Source: Clostridium cavendishii DSM 21758 (GTDB lineage: Bacteria > Bacillota > Clostridia > Clostridiales > Clostridiaceae). Taken from it: DNA of 64,000 bases. The notes beneath the pieces are model-generated. The model was not told the origin of the DNA. It saw only the letters and a program-made list of their open reading frames with translations, and did not search any database. Of this stretch, positions 61,947 to 64,000 are shown piece by piece. How positions within the stretch are numbered: the first letter of the stretch is position 1; the number at the start of each line of letters is the position of its first letter. Both the position numbers and the translations under genes were made by a program. Location of the stretch: the NCBI RefSeq assembly GCF_900141845.1, contig NZ_FQZB01000006.1:284273-348272 (forward strand), given 5' to 3'.

Positions 61947-63122
61947 TTATAAATATTTCTTTATAATTTCAACTTTATTTAATTGTTCCCATGGAAGATT
62001 TACATCCATTCTTCCAAAATGACCATACGCAGCTGTTTGTCTGAATATAGGCTTTCTTAGATCTAAATCTCTTATTATAGCTCCTGGTCTTAAGTCAAAT
62101 TCTTTTTCTATTATTTCTACTATTTTTTCTTCTGAAATTTTACCTGTACCAAAAGTTTCAACTTCTATAGAAACTGGTTTAGCAACTCCTATAGCATAAG
62201 CTAATTGTATTTCTAGTTTATCTGCAACACCTGCCGCTACAAGGTTTTTAGCAACCCATCTTGCAGCATAAGCAGCTGATCTATCAACTTTTGTTGAATC
62301 CTTTCCTGAGAAAGCTCCACCGCCGTGTCTTCCATATCCACCATAAGTATCTACTATTATCTTTCTTCCTGTAAGTCCACTATCTCCTTGAGGTCCTCCA
62401 ATAACAAATCTTCCAGTTGGATTTATATAATATTTAGTATTTTCATCTAAAAGATTAGCTGGAACCACTTCATTTATAACATGTTCCTTTATATCTTTTT
62501 CTATTTGTTCTTGAGTAGCTTCTGGACCATGTTGAGTTGATACAACTATAGCATCAATTCTAATAGGTTTATTATCTTCATATTCAACTGTAACTTGAGT
62601 CTTTCCATCTGGTCTTAAATAATCAACAATTTTGTTTTTTCTAACTTCTGTAAGTCTTCTTGATAATCTGTGAGCCATAGCTATTGGAAGTGGCATAAAT
62701 TCTGGTGTTTCATTAGTTGCAAAACCAAACATCATACCTTGATCTCCAGCTCCTACTGCTTCTAATTTATCCATTTCACCTTTTTTTGATTCTAAAGCTT
62801 CATCTACACCCATAGCTATATCAGCAGATTGTTCATCTATAGTCGTCATAACAGCACAAGTTTTGTAGTCAAAACCTATTTTAGCTCTATCATAACCTAT
62901 TTCTTTAACTGTTTCTCTTACTACCTTTGGAATATCAACGTAGCAATTAGTTGATATTTCTCCCATAACCATAACCATTCCTGTAGTTGTACAAGTTTCA
63001 CATGCAACTCTCGCATTTGGGTCTTTTTCTAGTATAGCATCTAAAACGGCATCAGATATTTGATCACACATTTTATCCGGATGTCCTTCTGTAACTGATT
63101 CTGAAGTAAATAATCTTCTCAT
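61947..63122 (-). CDS. metK: S-adenosylmethionine synthetase
   Basis: A 391-residue enzyme that makes SAM from methionine and ATP. Signatures: FTSESVTEGHPDKMCDQISD (N-terminal ATP site), GAGDQGMMFGFA (about residue 118), and GGGAFSGKDSTKVDRSAAYA (about 265). The ATG at 63120-63122 has no Shine-Dalgarno sequence at the usual distance; GAAGGGAGCG lies about 37 bases upstream, with a small hairpin (GACTG / CAGTC) between. The gene is controlled by the SAM-I riboswitch at 63479-63601. Confidence 0.97.
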   Translation of the reverse strand: MRRLFTSESVTEGHPDKMCDQISDAVLDAILEKDPNARVACETCTTTGMVMVMGEISTNCYVDIPKVVRETVKEIGYDRAKIGFDYKTCAVMTTIDEQSADIAMGVDEALESKKGEMDKLEAVGAGDQGMMFGFATNETPEFMPLPIAMAHRLSRRLTEVRKNKIVDYLRPDGKTQVTVEYEDNKPIRIDAIVVSTQHGPEATQEQIEKDIKEHVINEVVPANLLDENTKYYINPTGRFVIGGPQGDSGLTGRKIIVDTYGGYGRHGGGAFSGKDSTKVDRSAAYAARWVAKNLVAAGVADKLEIQLAYAIGVAKPVSIEVETFGTGKISEEKIVEIIEKEFDLRPGAIIRDLDLRKPIFRQTAAYGHFGRMDVNLPWEQLNKVEIIKKYL

Positions 63123-63422
63123 ATTTTATTCGACTGCTTAAAATTTATAACAGTCTTCGCTCCCTTCTTATTTTTATTTATTTTTACAAGTATCCATAAT
63201 TATTATTTTCATTTTTAATAATTATATAATACTTAAATTTAACAAAATTATTTTTAGTATATATGTTGTAATATGATTTCTACAAATTAAATTTAATATT
63301 ACCTTTAAATAAGCTATAAAAACTTTATTTAAATAAATGTAGATTTAAAATTGCAATATATATATTATTAATTTAGTGTATATATTATAACTTAAAATTT
63401 ATATTTATACTTCTACATAAAC
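63123..63422 (-). other. Long metK leader between riboswitch terminator and start codon
   Basis: 300 AT-rich bases of transcribed leader downstream of the attenuator. It contains no gene; the only structure I see is the hairpin between the displaced ribosome-binding site and the metK start. A second promoter here cannot be excluded. Confidence 0.5.
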
Positions 63423-63466
63423 AAAAAATCTCTTCTTATTTCATACAAAATAAGAAGAGATTTTTT
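63423..63466 (-). terminator. Riboswitch-controlled terminator
   Basis: Stem AAAAAATCTCTTCTTATT / AATAAGAAGAGATTTTTT with a run of T. Its 5' arm (ATCTCTTCTTAT) can alternatively pair with the 3' side of the riboswitch P1 stem (GATAAGAGAGAGAT), giving the antiterminator. Confidence 0.9.
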
Positions 63467-63478
63467 CTATACATCTCT

Positions 63479-63601
63479 CTCTTATCTTGCAACATATATA
63501 CTACTAAACAGCTATATACTTGCAGGAATTGGCACCATAGTGATTTCTCACCGGTTGCCGGGTTTCGTAGGGCCCTATCCCTCCACCTCTCTTGATAAGA
63601 G
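63479..63601 (-). ncRNA. SAM-I riboswitch (S box)
   Basis: The minus strand starts CTCTTATCAAGAGAGGTGGA and continues with GGGCCC, then GAAACCCGGCAACC, the diagnostic S-box core. It ends with GATAAGAG closing P1. It is followed by an intrinsic terminator and metK, so SAM binding lowers metK expression. Confidence 0.96.
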
Positions 63602-63650
63602 TTTATTATTAAATTTTATTCTTTTTTAACTATTATTTTCTAAGTTTCAT

Positions 63651-63681
63651 AAAAGAGACACTAAATTCTAGTGTCTCTTTT
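63651..63681 (-). terminator. Terminator of the tRNA operon
   Basis: Stem AAAAGAGACACTA / TAGTGTCTCTTTT directly after the last tRNA gene, with a short T run on the minus strand. Confidence 0.85.
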
Positions 63682-63765
63682 GGTGGAGGAGGACGGATTC
63701 GAACCATCGAAGCGAAACGCAACAGATTTACAGTCTGCCCCCTTTGGCCACTCGGGAACTCCTCC
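63681..63765 (-). tRNA. tRNA-Tyr (GTA)
   Basis: 85 bases with acceptor GGAGGAG / CTCCTCC, encoded CCA, a long variable arm and anticodon GTA in CTGTAAATCTG. Last gene of the tRNA operon. Confidence 0.97.
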
Positions 63766-63771
63766 ACATCA

Positions 63772-63846
63772 TGGAGCTGGCAATAGGAATCGAACCTACA
63801 ACCTGCTGATTACAAGTCAGCTGCTCTACCGTTGAGCCATGCCAGC
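63772..63846 (-). tRNA. tRNA-Thr (TGT)
   Basis: 75 bases with acceptor GCTGGCA / TGCCAGC, encoded CCA, T loop GGTTCGATTCC and anticodon loop TTGTAAT (TGT). Confidence 0.97.
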
Positions 63847-63876
63847 ATATTATTCACTTTTGATTAAAAAATTAAA

Positions 63877-63952
63877 TGGTGGAAACAACAGGGATCGAAC
63901 CTGTGACCCTCTGCTTGTAAGGCAGATGCTCTCCCAGCTGAGCTATGCTTCC
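63877..63952 (-). tRNA. tRNA-Val (TAC)
   Basis: 76 bases with acceptor GGAAGCA, encoded CCA, T arm CAGGTTCGATCCCTG and anticodon loop TTACAAG (TAC). Confidence 0.97.
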
Positions 63953-63959
63953 ATTTTAA

Positions 63960-64000
63960 TGGTGGAGGAGGACGGATTCGAACCATCGAAGCGAAACGCA
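63960..64000 (-). tRNA. tRNA-Tyr, partial (3' part, cut by window end)
   Basis: The last 41 bases repeat the 3' part of the tRNA-Tyr at 63681-63765 exactly as far as visible, including CCA and the variable arm. So the operon carries two tRNA-Tyr genes. Confidence 0.9.

Noticed and set aside
1..64000. Mobile elements, integrase genes, attachment sites or CRISPR arrays
   Set aside because: Looked for transposase, integrase and recombinase motifs and for regular repeats; none found, including next to the tRNA genes.

Overview
The window looks like a chromosomal segment of a low-GC Firmicute of the genus Clostridium (sensu stricto). The DNA is strongly AT-rich, Shine-Dalgarno sequences are strong (AGGAGG type), and the housekeeping genes (secA, prfB with a programmed frameshift, hpf next to a raiA-type RNA and comFC, recD2, metK behind a SAM-I riboswitch) are of clostridial type. 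Three chemoreceptor genes suggest a motile species. I see no phage, insertion sequence, plasmid gene or CRISPR array.

Layout. 1-3.3 kb: a partial DUF979/DUF969 (putative 5-oxoproline) transporter, an XRE-cupin regulator and a divergent EamA exporter. 3.3-4.2 kb: a small conserved-looking orphan gene with a long leader. 4.2-13.3 kb: an L-ascorbate (ula) utilisation operon on the minus strand (ulaG-ulaC-ulaA-ulaB-beta-propeller protein-ulaF-ulaE-transaldolase), then a membrane TPR-like protein and a DeoR-family regulator on the plus strand. The usual decarboxylase UlaD is absent, and an uncharacterised beta-propeller protein sits in the operon. 13.3-20.3 kb: three tandem 669-residue chemoreceptors plus the relic of a fourth. 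20.5-24.4 kb: an S41 peptidase, prfB and pyrE. 24.8-27.8 kb: an ABC-2 exporter operon. 28.1-31.5 kb: a response regulator, ABC transporter and histidine kinase cassette. 31.7-41.9 kb: a BMP-type binding protein, secA, hpf, raiA RNA, comFC, a degenerate ComFA-like protein, recD2 and a lipoprotein.

42.1-46.2 kb: a glucoside-type PTS IIBC overlapping in function with a tightly coupled EEP-family phosphatase/nuclease, divergent from nagA; two LacI-type palindromes lie between them. 46.2-52.1 kb: a compact class I lanthipeptide locus. LanC and full-length LanB are on the minus strand. Divergent from them is a 39-codon precursor gene at 51232-51351 that is too short for routine gene calling, followed by a GNAT acetyltransferase. 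The precursor has a nisin-like FNLD leader box and a very short 14-residue core with two Cys. No transporter, leader protease or immunity gene is adjacent. This is the most novel-looking system in the window.

52.1-59.3 kb: a GalNAc/galactosamine-type operon (PTS IIB, IIC, IID, GntR/UTRA regulator, AgaS, PTS IIA, KbaY, KbaZ) with a clear promoter and operator-like palindromes. 59.7-61.7 kb: a radical SAM/SPASM protein and a DNRLRE-domain protein. 61.9-64 kb: metK, its SAM-I riboswitch and attenuator, and a tRNA operon transcribed Tyr (cut by the window end), Val, Thr, Tyr.

All functional calls come from reading motifs by eye. No database search was possible.
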